Source of the DNA: Paenibacillus sp. Root444D2
GTDB lineage: Bacteria > Bacillota > Bacilli > Paenibacillales > NBRC-103111
NCBI RefSeq assembly: GCF_001426375.1
Contig: NZ_LMEO01000050.1
Span: 229,893 to 293,892 of the forward strand
Reading direction: 5' to 3'
Length of the DNA stretch: 64,000 nucleotides
Below are positions 46,001 to 53,291 of this stretch, piece after piece. Numbering within the stretch: position 1 is the stretch's first letter; each line of letters starts with the position of its first letter. The position numbers and the translations under genes are program-made. Under the pieces are notes generated by a model. It worked only from the letters and a program-made list of their open reading frames with translations. It did not search any database and was not told where the DNA came from.

Positions 46001-46439
46001 TGATACCGAGCTGCTTCCACTGATTTAAAGTATTATTCGTGGCCGTCGGAAAAAGGATGAGCGTGTTACTCGCATCCCAGAACTCCAAATAAAGAGACGA
46101 ACTGCCCTGTACATTATATGAATACACGGAAGCCTCATAATCTTTGCCAGGCGTAACCGAGATCTTCTGACTGCGCAGACCCACAGATGCCGTGCTGCTA
46201 TTGTCCGTTAACTGCACGCTGTATACTGCGCTATGTACGGTGTACGTTGAAGATGTCACTGTCCCGCTCATAACGGACCAGTTAAGAGGTTTTCCACCGG
46301 AAACCTGCTCGAATCCACTGTTAGGAAGAATCTGCAGCGAGTCCGCTTTTACCTTTCCAGGAAATACCGTAAATACCGAAATCACCATTAAAAAAGACAG
46401 GAAAACAGATAGAAACTGCGAACCTCTAATTCGACTCAT
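40095..46439 (-). CDS. Large secreted heparinase II/III-like polysaccharide lyase
   Basis: About 2114 residues. Signal peptide (SVFLSFLMVISVFTVFPG), three CBM-like beta domains (about 45-490; NSGFEQVSGGKPLNWSV, NGGMESTMDGMPRYWDS, NGRFELLDNGKPSDWRG), an alpha/alpha barrel (about 500-1000; FGAYYRSGLDEHGLFQPE), a small sandwich domain, then the heparinase-type catalytic core (GRNVSHGHADTLNVGFHAFG). Later come OmpL47/Ig-like units (about 1590-1820) and four C-terminal repeats of 73-74 residues. It likely cleaves a uronic-acid polymer outside the cell. The ATG at 46439 (GGAAGG 8 bases before) is used rather than 46463. A cre site lies just after its -10. Confidence 0.85.
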   Translation of the reverse strand: MSRIRGSQFLSVFLSFLMVISVFTVFPGKVKADSLQILPNSGFEQVSGGKPLNWSVMSGTVTSSTYTVHSAVYSVQLTDNSSTASVGLRSQKISVTPGKDYEASVYSYNVQGSSSLYLEFWDASNTLILFPTATNNTLNQWKQLGISQTAPTGAVYASLRVYSGQANIGTSYFDDADFQELVKDPNTPLRNGGMESTMDGMPRYWDSIFGGNITSSLERKRSGDRSVKMVDTSATAGIGVRSQKMPVSVGGKYEAEVFAYDESGSSTIFLEFWDANNTNLTNVIAGSTSQNEWKPIRAVGAAPVGAAYATIRLYLGATNIGTTYFDDAKFGEAPPDPSPYLNNGRFELLDNGKPSDWRGVDGTVDVSSEKAYDGVRSIKITNTVDQSAGLRSHLIPVSPGVEYTANVFAFTNSGTAELKVELWDADKVFLSSVSQSGSTSNTWMPITLKSVFPAETAYISLRLGTSPPAGGIVYFDNATFIRSGELMNRKTRTTLYSQEKVAAARQNIQQLQWAKNLKDAAVTNADKYLVKGLDFLWNAVPSQKLPRSYAVNQSLGSPITGKEIDKYGNYPYRIDPLNDPWKIVDPSSGYKFPTNDFGAYYRSGLDEHGLFQPELADRSLLVNTLYPEKGPTWGVDDGFGWVNEQGIRYTFIAYYVHWSWYGGDSLIQRSLNAFRDAYLYTGDIKYGRAGSILLDRVADVYPEMDISKFDRAVFLNSSGKSVGNGKVLGGIWETELVKSFISAYDALFPALDDPETVQFLSAKSTQFRMVNTKNSGANIRRNIEDGIIKQVFPAVKKTQILGNDGMHQSALAMAAVIYDTMPETKEWLDFIFQTGGVLANPTRLTGGNILNSLVSDVDRDGNGNESSPGYNALWLVNHRLTADILEGYDLYPQADLYNNVKFRKMFSAMSTLILSEKFTANIGDTGRTGNPFIIERMTDSVKAFEKFGDPIYAQLTYFLNNNTTDGIHKDVFSTNPNAIASQIQEVINVKGPLNMESVNSSGYGFAALRDGDNPKVDYGTRIGFSGMNVSAQSVPTKFVDASSSIQLAAAQSGETATFEFNVPATDEYELDVLPVKAQSNGIYRISIDGQPVKELDFYGTDTNAYEIISQMNLTQGLHTISFEGIGKHPSSSAFNLDVRVLNLLNAQARAQRDARLDANNTLRDEWMFYGRNVSHGHADTLNVGFHAFGLDLSPDLGYPEFADSVDMHRAQWVVNTISHNTVIVDKRKQNTNLWAAEAKHFDDTDLVKLIDVEAPKVYPQTTLYKRTTAMIKADDKNSYTIDLFRVKGGNDHYFSFHGAEGTVATEGLNLVPQATGTYAGADVPYGQRVDDIAGVGYMGSGFHYLKNVERDGSPADKFSVDWNVKDTWNMYGQGSGAATDVHLRLTMLGSVNDVALADGVPPQNKIGNPKDLRYLVAHRSGTSIDSLFTSIIEPYKGERFISSITPLIVKLNGQTVDDSGVRAVSVKLKNGRTDYVVSSLDTSKAYTVELPDTAYSLEFKGFFGVYSVQEDGSASTYLHDGSYIGKNSEVRQDRVGAVTGTVVDFTKDLSPNNEIIIEASGLFGTPADLIGKSITIQNDGVRYASYRIKNVSVMEGSRLKLDIGDITLVRSYKDSNDFNKGFIYDIASGASFRIPLTYRSSQVAQPPADAIISADITAPTNTDVTVTISYPADAAVREYKVGASGIWTAYTSPVVVSENGMIFARGTDAVGHASNVTSYTVNNIDKIAPSTTASLSPAQPDGPNGAYTGPVTVSLSAVDVDSSVMKTEYSLDNGTTFQLYTSPVTLDKKGQYTLIYKSTDQAGNVESAHNLSFSLAATAVKVELKDSNGNPLSGGIVKYYDGGWKDFGVTDASGRVSKSIADKSYTFGITYEGTYKEKVQNTGTDAVVVFQTVKVKVQLKDSQGNLMDSGSVKYYAGGWLTFGSTTGGEISKELLTGSYTFGMTNEGAYKEKVQNIGTDPIVIFQTVKVKVQLKDSQGNLMDSGSVKYYAGGWLIFGSTTGGEISKELLPGSYTFGMTNEGAYKEKVQDIGTDAVVVFQTIKVKVQLKDSQGNLMDSGSVKYYAGGWRTIGNTSAGEISKELLPGSYTFGMTFGGTYKEIVNNITTNPTVVFQM
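40098..40985 (-). repeat. 222-bp tandem repeat in the lyase gene
   Basis: Four in-frame units (period 222 bp = 74 codons) coding the C-terminal repeats (VKVKVQLKDSQGNLMDSGS core). The middle two are nearly identical at DNA level, the first (40770-40985) is the most diverged. Recent unit duplication. Confidence 0.85.
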
Positions 46440-46483
46440 TAATAATCCTTCCTTTCCAATCAAATTGGGTCAACCGCCCATAA

Positions 46484-46497
46484 ATAAAGCGTTTTCA
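46484..46497 (-). promoter_or_regulatory. Catabolite-response (cre) site and -10 of the lyase gene
   Basis: TGAAAACGCTTTAT on the minus strand matches 12 of 14 cre positions. A TATAAT (minus strand, 46514-46519) lies 17 bases upstream of it, so the site sits downstream of the promoter, in the usual place for CcpA roadblock repression. Confidence 0.55.
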
Positions 46498-46660
46498 TTT
46501 GGTGCTATCCTAAATTATAAAGTCCAGTGTGGCCTTAAAGATATACATTCAATTCAACAAAGTGTCTACAAATTCCAGAAAACAAAAGGGGTTATTTCCC
46601 AAGTCTGAGAAGACCTTGAAAACAACCCTTTTTATCAAGTTTTCATGCTATTATAAATCT

Positions 46661-46698
46661 GAAAGGGCAGGTCAACTGTTCATTTGACCTGCCCTTTC
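46661..46698. terminator. Terminator of the sugar-acid operon
   Basis: 15-bp perfect stem (46661-46675 with 46684-46698) and 8-base loop, 13 bases past the stop of the dehydrogenase gene. T-run is weak on both strands, but the stem is strong. Confidence 0.75.
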
Positions 46699-46710
46699 AT
46701 TATCCAATTC

Positions 46711-47712
46711 TCATTCTCCGATTTCCTGAACAACAAACTGTTCCAAACCTGTTTCTGCAGAACGGTATACAGCCTCCAGTGCAGCTATGACGCCTCGCGC
46801 ATACGCTGGAGAGCAGCTAGTTTCTGAATGGTCTCGTATGGCCGTGAGCAAGTCGGAATACTGCAATTCGAATGGAGCAGCCGTGTTTAATATTTCCAAC
46901 TTCTCATACTGACCGCCCCTACTTATCCATAAGCTTTCACCGGTTACTAGTTTCAGCATACCACCCGTAAAAATGATCTCCGTTTCATTGCGGGATGCCC
47001 CTAAATAACCCGATTGAACAATCATCGCAGGAATCCCTGACGTAAGTTCCAGATAAATCATGCCGCTACCTTCTACATTGCCCCTGCTTCCATGATAACT
47101 CACAGATGATCTTAATTTACAAACCGTACGATCTGTCAGCCACTGAATTTTATCGATAGAGTGCGTACCCAAATTGGCGAGAATGCCACCGCCTGATTTC
47201 TCTTTTTCGAGAAACCACTGTGGACGCGAGTCTTGGAAGTAATTCGTATGTCTGACATCATGAATCATGACGAGCTTTCCTAATTCTTCACTTTGGATGA
47301 TCCTTTTGGCCTCTATATTCTCAGCAATATAGTGCTGAGTATGTCCGACCAAAATGCGAATATCCGCTTTACGTCCAGCTTGGATGATCTCATCGCATTC
47401 CGATACGGACAAAGCCATAGGTTTCTCTAGCATCAAATGACATCCGTGTTCCGCTGCAAACACAGCTGTCTCTTTATGCAAATAGTGAGGCAATGCGATG
47501 ACCACCACGTCCGGTCTTTCCTGTTTGATCATTTCCCGGTAATCGCCATAAGCCTTTATTTCAAAGAGCTGGGCGATTTCATTCGCTTTATCGAGATTGA
47601 TATCTACAACCGCGCAAGCTGCAAATCCTGTCGTTGCTCGGATAGCATTAAAATGTTCTTTGGCTATAATACCCGCACCAAGCACCGCTACGCTTAATTC
47701 TGCTTTTTGCAT
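46711..47712 (-). CDS. Gfo/Idh/MocA family oxidoreductase
   Basis: 333 residues. Rossmann motif VAVLGAGIIAKEHFNAI; HLMLEKPMALSVSECDEII carries the EKP lysine; GGGILANLGTHSIDKIQWLTD gives the active-site His/Asp region. Oxidises or reduces a sugar, sugar acid or inositol. Start has AAAGGATG upstream. Last gene of the operon with a second dehydrogenase, an aldolase-like enzyme and an SDR. Confidence 0.88.
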   Translation of the reverse strand: MQKAELSVAVLGAGIIAKEHFNAIRATTGFAACAVVDINLDKANEIAQLFEIKAYGDYREMIKQERPDVVVIALPHYLHKETAVFAAEHGCHLMLEKPMALSVSECDEIIQAGRKADIRILVGHTQHYIAENIEAKRIIQSEELGKLVMIHDVRHTNYFQDSRPQWFLEKEKSGGGILANLGTHSIDKIQWLTDRTVCKLRSSVSYHGSRGNVEGSGMIYLELTSGIPAMIVQSGYLGASRNETEIIFTGGMLKLVTGESLWISRGGQYEKLEILNTAAPFELQYSDLLTAIRDHSETSCSPAYARGVIAALEAVYRSAETGLEQFVVQEIGE

Positions 47713-47735
47713 GGCCGTTTCATCCTTTCCCGATT

Positions 47736-48647
47736 CTACAAATATACCTCTAAACCAGATTCACGACTTTCATTTGCCGCTTCCAAGAATCGCATGATCT
47801 GCACTGTCTCTTCCATCTCGATATCAGGTGTTCCTGTTATAAACATGCTCATAATTTTCTCCATTAAGCTGGCATAATACGGTTTTGGATGTCGATACAC
47901 ATCGATAAACTGTGTTTTGGTTTCCCTATGCAGAAGTGCGCCAAATTCTGAGTTGCCTTTGCGATTACCGCGAATTGTACCGATAATACCATTTTCCCAG
48001 ACGCCGGTAATGAGATCATGCTCATCAGTTTTAACAGCCGAAACCTTCACACAACCTTTACCCAGCGTTTTAAAAAGCATCTCAACCGTATGCACGCCAT
48101 ACCAGTATAGCCCCGGCTGTGTAGGCTGCATAGCTAGCGGACCATAACAATCCATGCCGATAATGCTGCCGCTTTCAGATTTCAGTAACGCTTCCGTCAA
48201 TTCCTCGGCATAACGAAGCGAAGAACAGCTCATCATTGGTATGCCATGCAACTGCGCCAATTCCACAATTGCTTTCGCATCGGAAGATGAAAGAGCCATT
48301 GGCTTATCGATGAAAACCGGTTTGCGATAAGCCGCGATGCGACGAAAAAGCTCGAGATGAACCCGCCCATCGACCGACACCATCAGAATAGCATCGCAAC
48401 CATCAGCTACTTCCTCAGGCGTCTCGACGATTTTCACGCCATACTTGTCACGAACCTGCTCCGTAAACCCTGCAACTCGCGAATAACTCATTTCGAAGTC
48501 GGCTGAACCTCCTGGAAAAGCAACCGTCACTTCCCCGCCAGGCACATGATAAGCATGGTTCTTATCATTTAGTAATTGCGTAAAAACGGGAGCATGCGAT
48601 GAATCGAGACCAATAATACCAATTCGAATCGGTTTCCCAGGCATCAT
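47736..48647 (-). CDS. Gfo/Idh/MocA family oxidoreductase
   Basis: 303 residues, shorter than its neighbour. Start IRIGIIGLDSSHAPVFTQL (Rossmann loop modified: G-x-D-S-S-H, as in the YceM/MviM side group) and a KPVFIDKPMALSSSDAKAIV lysine motif with Asp for Glu (DKP). GGAGG precedes the ATG by 8 bases. Substrate unknown. Confidence 0.83.
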   Translation of the reverse strand: MMPGKPIRIGIIGLDSSHAPVFTQLLNDKNHAYHVPGGEVTVAFPGGSADFEMSYSRVAGFTEQVRDKYGVKIVETPEEVADGCDAILMVSVDGRVHLELFRRIAAYRKPVFIDKPMALSSSDAKAIVELAQLHGIPMMSCSSLRYAEELTEALLKSESGSIIGMDCYGPLAMQPTQPGLYWYGVHTVEMLFKTLGKGCVKVSAVKTDEHDLITGVWENGIIGTIRGNRKGNSEFGALLHRETKTQFIDVYRHPKPYYASLMEKIMSMFITGTPDIEMEETVQIMRFLEAANESRESGLEVYL

Positions 48648-48669
48648 CTGTAAATCCTCCCCTCCATAA

Positions 48670-49740
48670 TCAATCTGCTAACCATTCGGATAAATGCTTC
48701 TTAACAAATTCATCGTCGTTCAAATTCGGATAATCCCGATAGACACGGTCAATTTCCTCCATTTGTCCGTTAGACAGCTCTTCTTCCGGATTTAAACACC
48801 AACGTCCTTCCAGAAGACCTTGTCTCCTAAGCACCTCATGAATCCCGGCTATACAGCCTGCAAACCCATTCGCTGTATCAAAAAATGCCGCATTGGAGTC
48901 CGTAACTTCTATATTGCGCGTTAACCAGTGGGAATTTAGACTTTCATCGTTTCTCACAAGTTTAATAGCCTCCAAAAGTTCAACAGCCTTTCGTGTCCAA
49001 ACGGACCAATGACCCAACAAACCGCCGACAATTTTTTTCTCAACCTTGTTTCCTTTAACGACAAAATGGTAATTGGTCAGCAAATCATTCACAATATTAT
49101 CATCATTGCCTGTATACAAAGCGATTTCATCTCTCCGCTCAGAATTACATACGGCACGCACCACATCGATCGTTTGATAACGGTTAAACGGCGCCATTTT
49201 GATACCAGCCACACCAGAGATATTCGCAAACTCTTTCCAGAAATCGTAGCTTAATACTCTTCCACCGACAGAAGGCTGCAGATAAAAGCCGAAAACTGGA
49301 ATGATCTCCGCGATTCTTGCAATTCGCTTTAGTAAGTCCTTCTCTGTCCAACTCTGAAGTCCTCCCATGCTGACTAAACCGAGATCATATCCGAGACCCA
49401 CTGCTGTTTCCGCTTCGTAAACGGCTTGTTCTGTTGGACCGCAGATACCAGCTATTTGAAGGAAGGGCTTGGTTAGCTTTGCATTCATTACTTCTTCGGA
49501 TGCTAATCTTAACACCTTTTCGAAAAAATTATGCTCCTTATCCCTGATCTCAAACTGTGTCGTATGCACAGCAACTGCGATGCCGCCCGCACCCGAAGCC
49601 ATGTAATAACGTGTCAGCGCTCTTTGCCTGCGTTCATCCAGCTCTCTTGCAGCGTTTAAAGCCAGCGGATGTGCGGGAATGACCAATCCCTCATGCAGCG
49701 CCTTGTTTTTTTCCGCACTAAGTGGTTTTATAAGGCTCAT
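48670..49740 (-). CDS. DapA-family (DHDPS/NAL) aldolase-like protein
   Basis: 356 residues, TIM-barrel class I aldolase. Schiff-base lysine lies in GVAGIKMAPFNRYQTID (IKM); FLQIAGICGPTEQAVYEA matches the strand-loop after the substrate carboxylate site. The family cleaves 2-keto-3-deoxy sugar acids or joins pyruvate to aldehydes; longer than usual (about 300), with an extra C-terminal segment. In this context it could split an oxidised sugar acid. GAGGGG upstream of the ATG. Confidence 0.8.
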   Translation of the reverse strand: MSLIKPLSAEKNKALHEGLVIPAHPLALNAARELDERRQRALTRYYMASGAGGIAVAVHTTQFEIRDKEHNFFEKVLRLASEEVMNAKLTKPFLQIAGICGPTEQAVYEAETAVGLGYDLGLVSMGGLQSWTEKDLLKRIARIAEIIPVFGFYLQPSVGGRVLSYDFWKEFANISGVAGIKMAPFNRYQTIDVVRAVCNSERRDEIALYTGNDDNIVNDLLTNYHFVVKGNKVEKKIVGGLLGHWSVWTRKAVELLEAIKLVRNDESLNSHWLTRNIEVTDSNAAFFDTANGFAGCIAGIHEVLRRQGLLEGRWCLNPEEELSNGQMEEIDRVYRDYPNLNDDEFVKKHLSEWLAD

Positions 49741-49742
49741 TT

Positions 49743-50759
49743 TTAATATTTCCCCTCCCTCTCTTGAAAATGGGTTGGTTTATTCCAAGTATGACCATCG
49801 GCCAAACACCACTCAGCGGTCCATTCAATCATTTGCTGCATAGAAACCTGAGGATAACCGAACAGTTGGTGAGCTTTTGCGGAATTGCTCAATAAAGCCG
49901 TTGGTGATTCTTCTCCAACAAAGATAGGTTCCACACCAAATCTTTGGCCAAACATATTTGCCGCCCAACGCATCGATAAAGTTTCAGGACCGGATACATT
50001 CAAGAATGTAGGTGGGGAACTGGCTATATTCAAGGAACGAATAGCCATTTCATTCGCATCCCCTTGCCAGATACAGTTCACATTTCCCATGGTGATGTTG
50101 ATTGGTTTTCCTGCTTTAACCGATTTAGCTATTTCCAAAAGCACGCCATAGCGCAAATCCACCGCATAATTCAGTCTGAAAATGGTCAATGGCGTATTAT
50201 ACTTACGGGAAAAATGCTCAAAAATCCGCTCACGGCCCAAACAAGATTGGCCATATTCACCGATCGGACCTGTCGCCGTTTCTTCTGTAGCTCCTCCATG
50301 AGCTACTGGTGTGAATGGGTACACATTCCCTGTGGAAAAGGCGACAATACGAGAGTTTTTATATTTTTCCGCAACACGTCCAGGAAGGTATGCATTCATT
50401 GCCCAAGTAAAATGTTCATTCCCCATCGTGCCAAATTTATTTCCTGCCATATAAATCACATTCTTCACATCAGGCAGCTGCTGAAGCTGTTGATCGTTCA
50501 ATAAGTCAACGGAAATCGTTTCAACACCGTCTGCTTCCAGCTCCTGTATTAAACCTTCAGAAGAGAACCGCGAAGCGCCAATCACCTTTTTATTTACACC
50601 GGCTTCTTTGATAGCGTTCATGGCTAACCTAGCCAAACTAGGTCCCATCTTTCCGCCGATACCAAGTAACAGAATATCCCCATCGAGCGCAGCAATATCA
50701 TTGATTAAAGCGGACGAAGGCTGAGCTAGCTTTGTTTCTAAGTCATGGATTGTTTTCAT
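49743..50759 (-). CDS. NAD-dependent epimerase/dehydratase (SDR), active site altered
   Basis: 338 residues of the extended SDR family. Glycine motif LLLGIGGKMGPSLARLA; active-site stretch IGEYGQSCLGRERIFE aligns with Y-x3-K but has Cys in place of the lysine. AGGAG precedes the ATG. First gene of the operon: SDR, aldolase, two dehydrogenases. The lysine change may mean a different chemistry or a non-catalytic protein. Confidence 0.78.
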   Translation of the reverse strand: MKTIHDLETKLAQPSSALINDIAALDGDILLLGIGGKMGPSLARLAMNAIKEAGVNKKVIGASRFSSEGLIQELEADGVETISVDLLNDQQLQQLPDVKNVIYMAGNKFGTMGNEHFTWAMNAYLPGRVAEKYKNSRIVAFSTGNVYPFTPVAHGGATEETATGPIGEYGQSCLGRERIFEHFSRKYNTPLTIFRLNYAVDLRYGVLLEIAKSVKAGKPINITMGNVNCIWQGDANEMAIRSLNIASSPPTFLNVSGPETLSMRWAANMFGQRFGVEPIFVGEESPTALLSNSAKAHQLFGYPQVSMQQMIEWTAEWCLADGHTWNKPTHFQEREGKY

Positions 50760-50794
50760 GTCGTTCTCCTCTCGATTTTCAAGTCTACATCCCT

Positions 50795-50837
50795 ATTTTA
50801 AAGAGCCGACACATTAAAAGACAAGTCTTTAAAATGT
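50795..50837 (-). promoter_or_regulatory. Promoter with palindromic operator, SDR operon
   Basis: On the minus strand TTGTCT (50819-50824), 18-base spacer, TAAAAT (50795-50800). The palindrome ACATTAAAAGAC-AA-GTCTTTAAAATGT (50811-50837) is centred on the -35. Start codon 52 bases from it. A matching layout precedes the GH2 gene. Confidence 0.65.
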
Positions 50838-50881
50838 CTATATATAAGCAAAGGGATAGGACGAATCCCTTCCTTCTCACC

Positions 50882-52267
50882 TTAGCTCTTCATACTTTCA
50901 TCCAGGAACGCAAACTCGAAAATTTGCCGTGGGCGGCCTTTTGGCATTTTCTCCATACCGCTTGTCCGGACTAAACCTGTATCCGACCATTCCAACAGCA
51001 GTCGATGGGTACTTCTAACGGTAATATTGAGCAGCAAAGCTAGTTCTTGAACGTTATACTCTTTCTTGCCAGTACGGGCATAGGTTACAAGTAGCCTGCT
51101 TAAGTAGGAAGAGGTCATATTGGCGTTCTCTGCTTTTTTAATGAAGTCAGGATTCACCAATTCCATATCTTTCACCTGGGCATCCACCATCTCCAAAGGT
51201 CCCACTATGCCTCTATCCTCCCTAACAATAAAGCAAGAGTTGCCGCTTGCCTCCTTGGATTTCCGCAAAGCCGATCTCGCATTCGAACCCGCTTCATTGG
51301 CCGTTCTGCCAAATCCAACACCGATACTTAACGTTAACTGATAGGATTTATAGATTTCTGATGCCAGAGGAACTCTTTTGTATCCAGCCGTTTCTTGTTC
51401 AAATATCCCCCTAGTTGTAAAAAATAAATATTCATCTCCTCCCAGATGCGTAAGATGACCTCGTAAAGAATCCACATAATCCAGCAAAATTCGGTGAATA
51501 TTGAGCTTCAGCTTTTGAATTTCATGCTCCGAATTATGGCGATCGACGATTTTACCAAAACCATCCACATTAATCAGACCCACAACGATCTGGGATTCCT
51601 TACTTTTCCTCGCATCCGTCGATAGAAGCGCTCTCTCCAGAGCAACAACGATGTCCTGTGTGGTTGGGACCATCCATTCATTGGGGATACCTCTATCATT
51701 TAATTCAGCTGATATTGAATTGATTCCAGTGAGCGCTCCCGAGGCTAAACCTTTGTTAAAACAATCTTGATGGAACTCCAATAGTTGTTCTCTTGTCGGG
51801 TTGCTGGCCTCATCATAGCAAATGATTTTCAAATCTTGTTCATCGATTTCTTCCAAAAATCGTTTTACCATGATCGGAGTTACCGTATCTACACTTATTG
51901 CTTTTCCAACCCTATGCGAATTAACATTTTCTTTCGCAAGCTTTTTTTGGATGTTGTAAAAAGCCTTATATAATCCTGTTTCGTTATATCGCACATAATG
52001 AACAGGTACGACTGATTTCACTTTTTCCAGAACTTTTCGGTAGGGAACAGGACCGCATAATAACAGGACTTCTACTTCATTCTTTAGTTCATCTGATAAA
52101 TTTGGAGTTTCCAATTCATTCTTTGAATACCTGACTACGGGTTCAAACGTAGGAAAGTTTTTAATGACTTTGACGATCCTAGACACCATATCCTTGGGTC
52201 CGACAATGCCAATCTTAACCCCAGCATTCGCACTGTTGTGACCTATTATTTTTCCTAAAGTATCAAT
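50882..52267 (-). CDS. One-component regulator: receptor-like N-domain, GGDEF-like core, winged helix
   Basis: About 461 residues if the ATT at 52267 is used. The N-terminal domain (to about 200) has alternating strands and helices (VKIGIVGPKDMVSRIVKVI, VEVLLLCGPVPYRKVLEK) and resembles a PrpR-N-like receptor. The centre (about 230-350) is a GGDEF/GTP-cyclohydrolase III-like fold: GLINVDGFGKIVDRHN, then HLGGDEYLFF with GGDEY. The C-terminus (LSRLLVTYARTGKKEYNVQ, LLLNITVRSTHRLL) is a winged-helix DNA-binding domain. Probably a DNA-binding sensor for this catabolic region; matching operators precede both neighbouring operons. No ATG/GTG/TTG exists before 52189; see the finding. Confidence 0.72.
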   Translation of the reverse strand: MDTLGKIIGHNSANAGVKIGIVGPKDMVSRIVKVIKNFPTFEPVVRYSKNELETPNLSDELKNEVEVLLLCGPVPYRKVLEKVKSVVPVHYVRYNETGLYKAFYNIQKKLAKENVNSHRVGKAISVDTVTPIMVKRFLEEIDEQDLKIICYDEASNPTREQLLEFHQDCFNKGLASGALTGINSISAELNDRGIPNEWMVPTTQDIVVALERALLSTDARKSKESQIVVGLINVDGFGKIVDRHNSEHEIQKLKLNIHRILLDYVDSLRGHLTHLGGDEYLFFTTRGIFEQETAGYKRVPLASEIYKSYQLTLSIGVGFGRTANEAGSNARSALRKSKEASGNSCFIVREDRGIVGPLEMVDAQVKDMELVNPDFIKKAENANMTSSYLSRLLVTYARTGKKEYNVQELALLLNITVRSTHRLLLEWSDTGLVRTSGMEKMPKGRPRQIFEFAFLDESMKS

Positions 52268-52300
52268 GGGAAATCCCTCGCTTTATTTTCAATTGTTTCA

Positions 52301-52316
52301 ACATATTTTAAAGTCC
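52301..52316. promoter_or_regulatory. Operator half-site upstream of the regulator gene
   Basis: ACATATTTTAAAGTCC resembles one arm of the shared palindromes at 50.8 and 55.4 kb, and lies 34 bases before the ATT start. Possible autoregulation; only one arm is well kept. Confidence 0.35.
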
Positions 52317-52515
52317 AACTCCCGATTTAACCCAAAACGACCTTGCGCGAAAGCTCTGAGCGCAAGGCCGAAGGATGATCTGAATCGGATTGCCAAGGCA
52401 AGAGCGGATCCACATCACAGTAATTTATCAGAATACTGCGCAAACTCAACTTAAATATAACGCAGATAGGCCTCTGCCTACAAGCAAGGTAACGTTGCCG
52501 TATGAGCTAGGCAGA

Positions 52516-53289
52516 TTACATGTCTTTTCCGAATACTTTCACTACGTAAAAGCTGGGTAACCCTTTGGATACATCGGTCACAACAATGCGTAAGTACCTG
52601 ATCCCTGTTTCATGAAATTCATCCATGCCCATTTCTTGTCCCGTTTGTCTTTGAGAAGCTACCGCTTTCCAATGGCTATCATCGGATGAAACTTCGACTT
52701 GATATTCATACTCTGTATTATCACTTTCCCAATAGATCTTACAGCCATCCAACTCGTAGAACCCTTCAAGATCTACCTTCCACCATACCGGCAGGTCATT
52801 ATTTCCAGCACTCCAACGCTCGCTCCACCGATCAGCGATGATATTGCTTGTTGCTTGACCAGCGCTGCATCCAGGCAGCTCTGAGCTTGCTATCGCTGGT
52901 TTGTTGATCGCAACATCTGTCCAATGTTCCCAATATCTAGATGACGGTGGCGAGAAGAAGGTAATCTGATCTACCTCATATTCCGGTTTTCGATCAGGTG
53001 GTATTTGAAATTTCCCTGGTACTAATGGCTTAGAGATGGGCTGCGATATGATTTCTACAGTCGCCGATTTTAATCCATCTGACTCCGCATGTAGTGTTAT
53101 TAGGCCTGGTTCCTTCGTCGCGCGAATTAACACCCCGATGGCACCCGCTTCTGCTTCTACGGGGTTTGACCCCACTCTACCGTCTCCATCACCGACAATT
53201 TCTGCCGGCCCCGTCAACTGGAATGCTATCTTATTGTATGCATCCGGAACAACGGTTCCATTGGCATCTCTTACATAAACATGGACCAT
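52516..53289 (-). CDS. C-terminal part of frameshifted GH2 protein (Ig-like and F5/8 domains)
   Basis: 257-codon open frame: an Ig-like GH2 end (VRDANGTVVPDAYNKIAFQL, GDGRVGSNPVEAEAGAIGVL, about 6-85) and an F5/8 discoidin domain (about 110-255; VWWKVDLEGFYELDGCKIYW, GIRYLRIVVTDVSKG). No ribosome binding site of its own. It is the continuation of the gene at 53292-55370 in the next frame (join at about 53310), so it is probably not translated on its own. Confidence 0.7.
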   Translation of the reverse strand: MVHVYVRDANGTVVPDAYNKIAFQLTGPAEIVGDGDGRVGSNPVEAEAGAIGVLIRATKEPGLITLHAESDGLKSATVEIISQPISKPLVPGKFQIPPDRKPEYEVDQITFFSPPSSRYWEHWTDVAINKPAIASSELPGCSAGQATSNIIADRWSERWSAGNNDLPVWWKVDLEGFYELDGCKIYWESDNTEYEYQVEVSSDDSHWKAVASQRQTGQEMGMDEFHETGIRYLRIVVTDVSKGLPSFYVVKVFGKDM

Positions 53290-53291
53290 GA

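Noticed and set aside
52266..52454. Small plus-strand gene between regulator and GH2 gene
   Set aside because: No family pattern, overlaps the expected leader and operator half-site; a CCTTGCGC/GCGCAAGG hairpin there is too weak to call a terminator.
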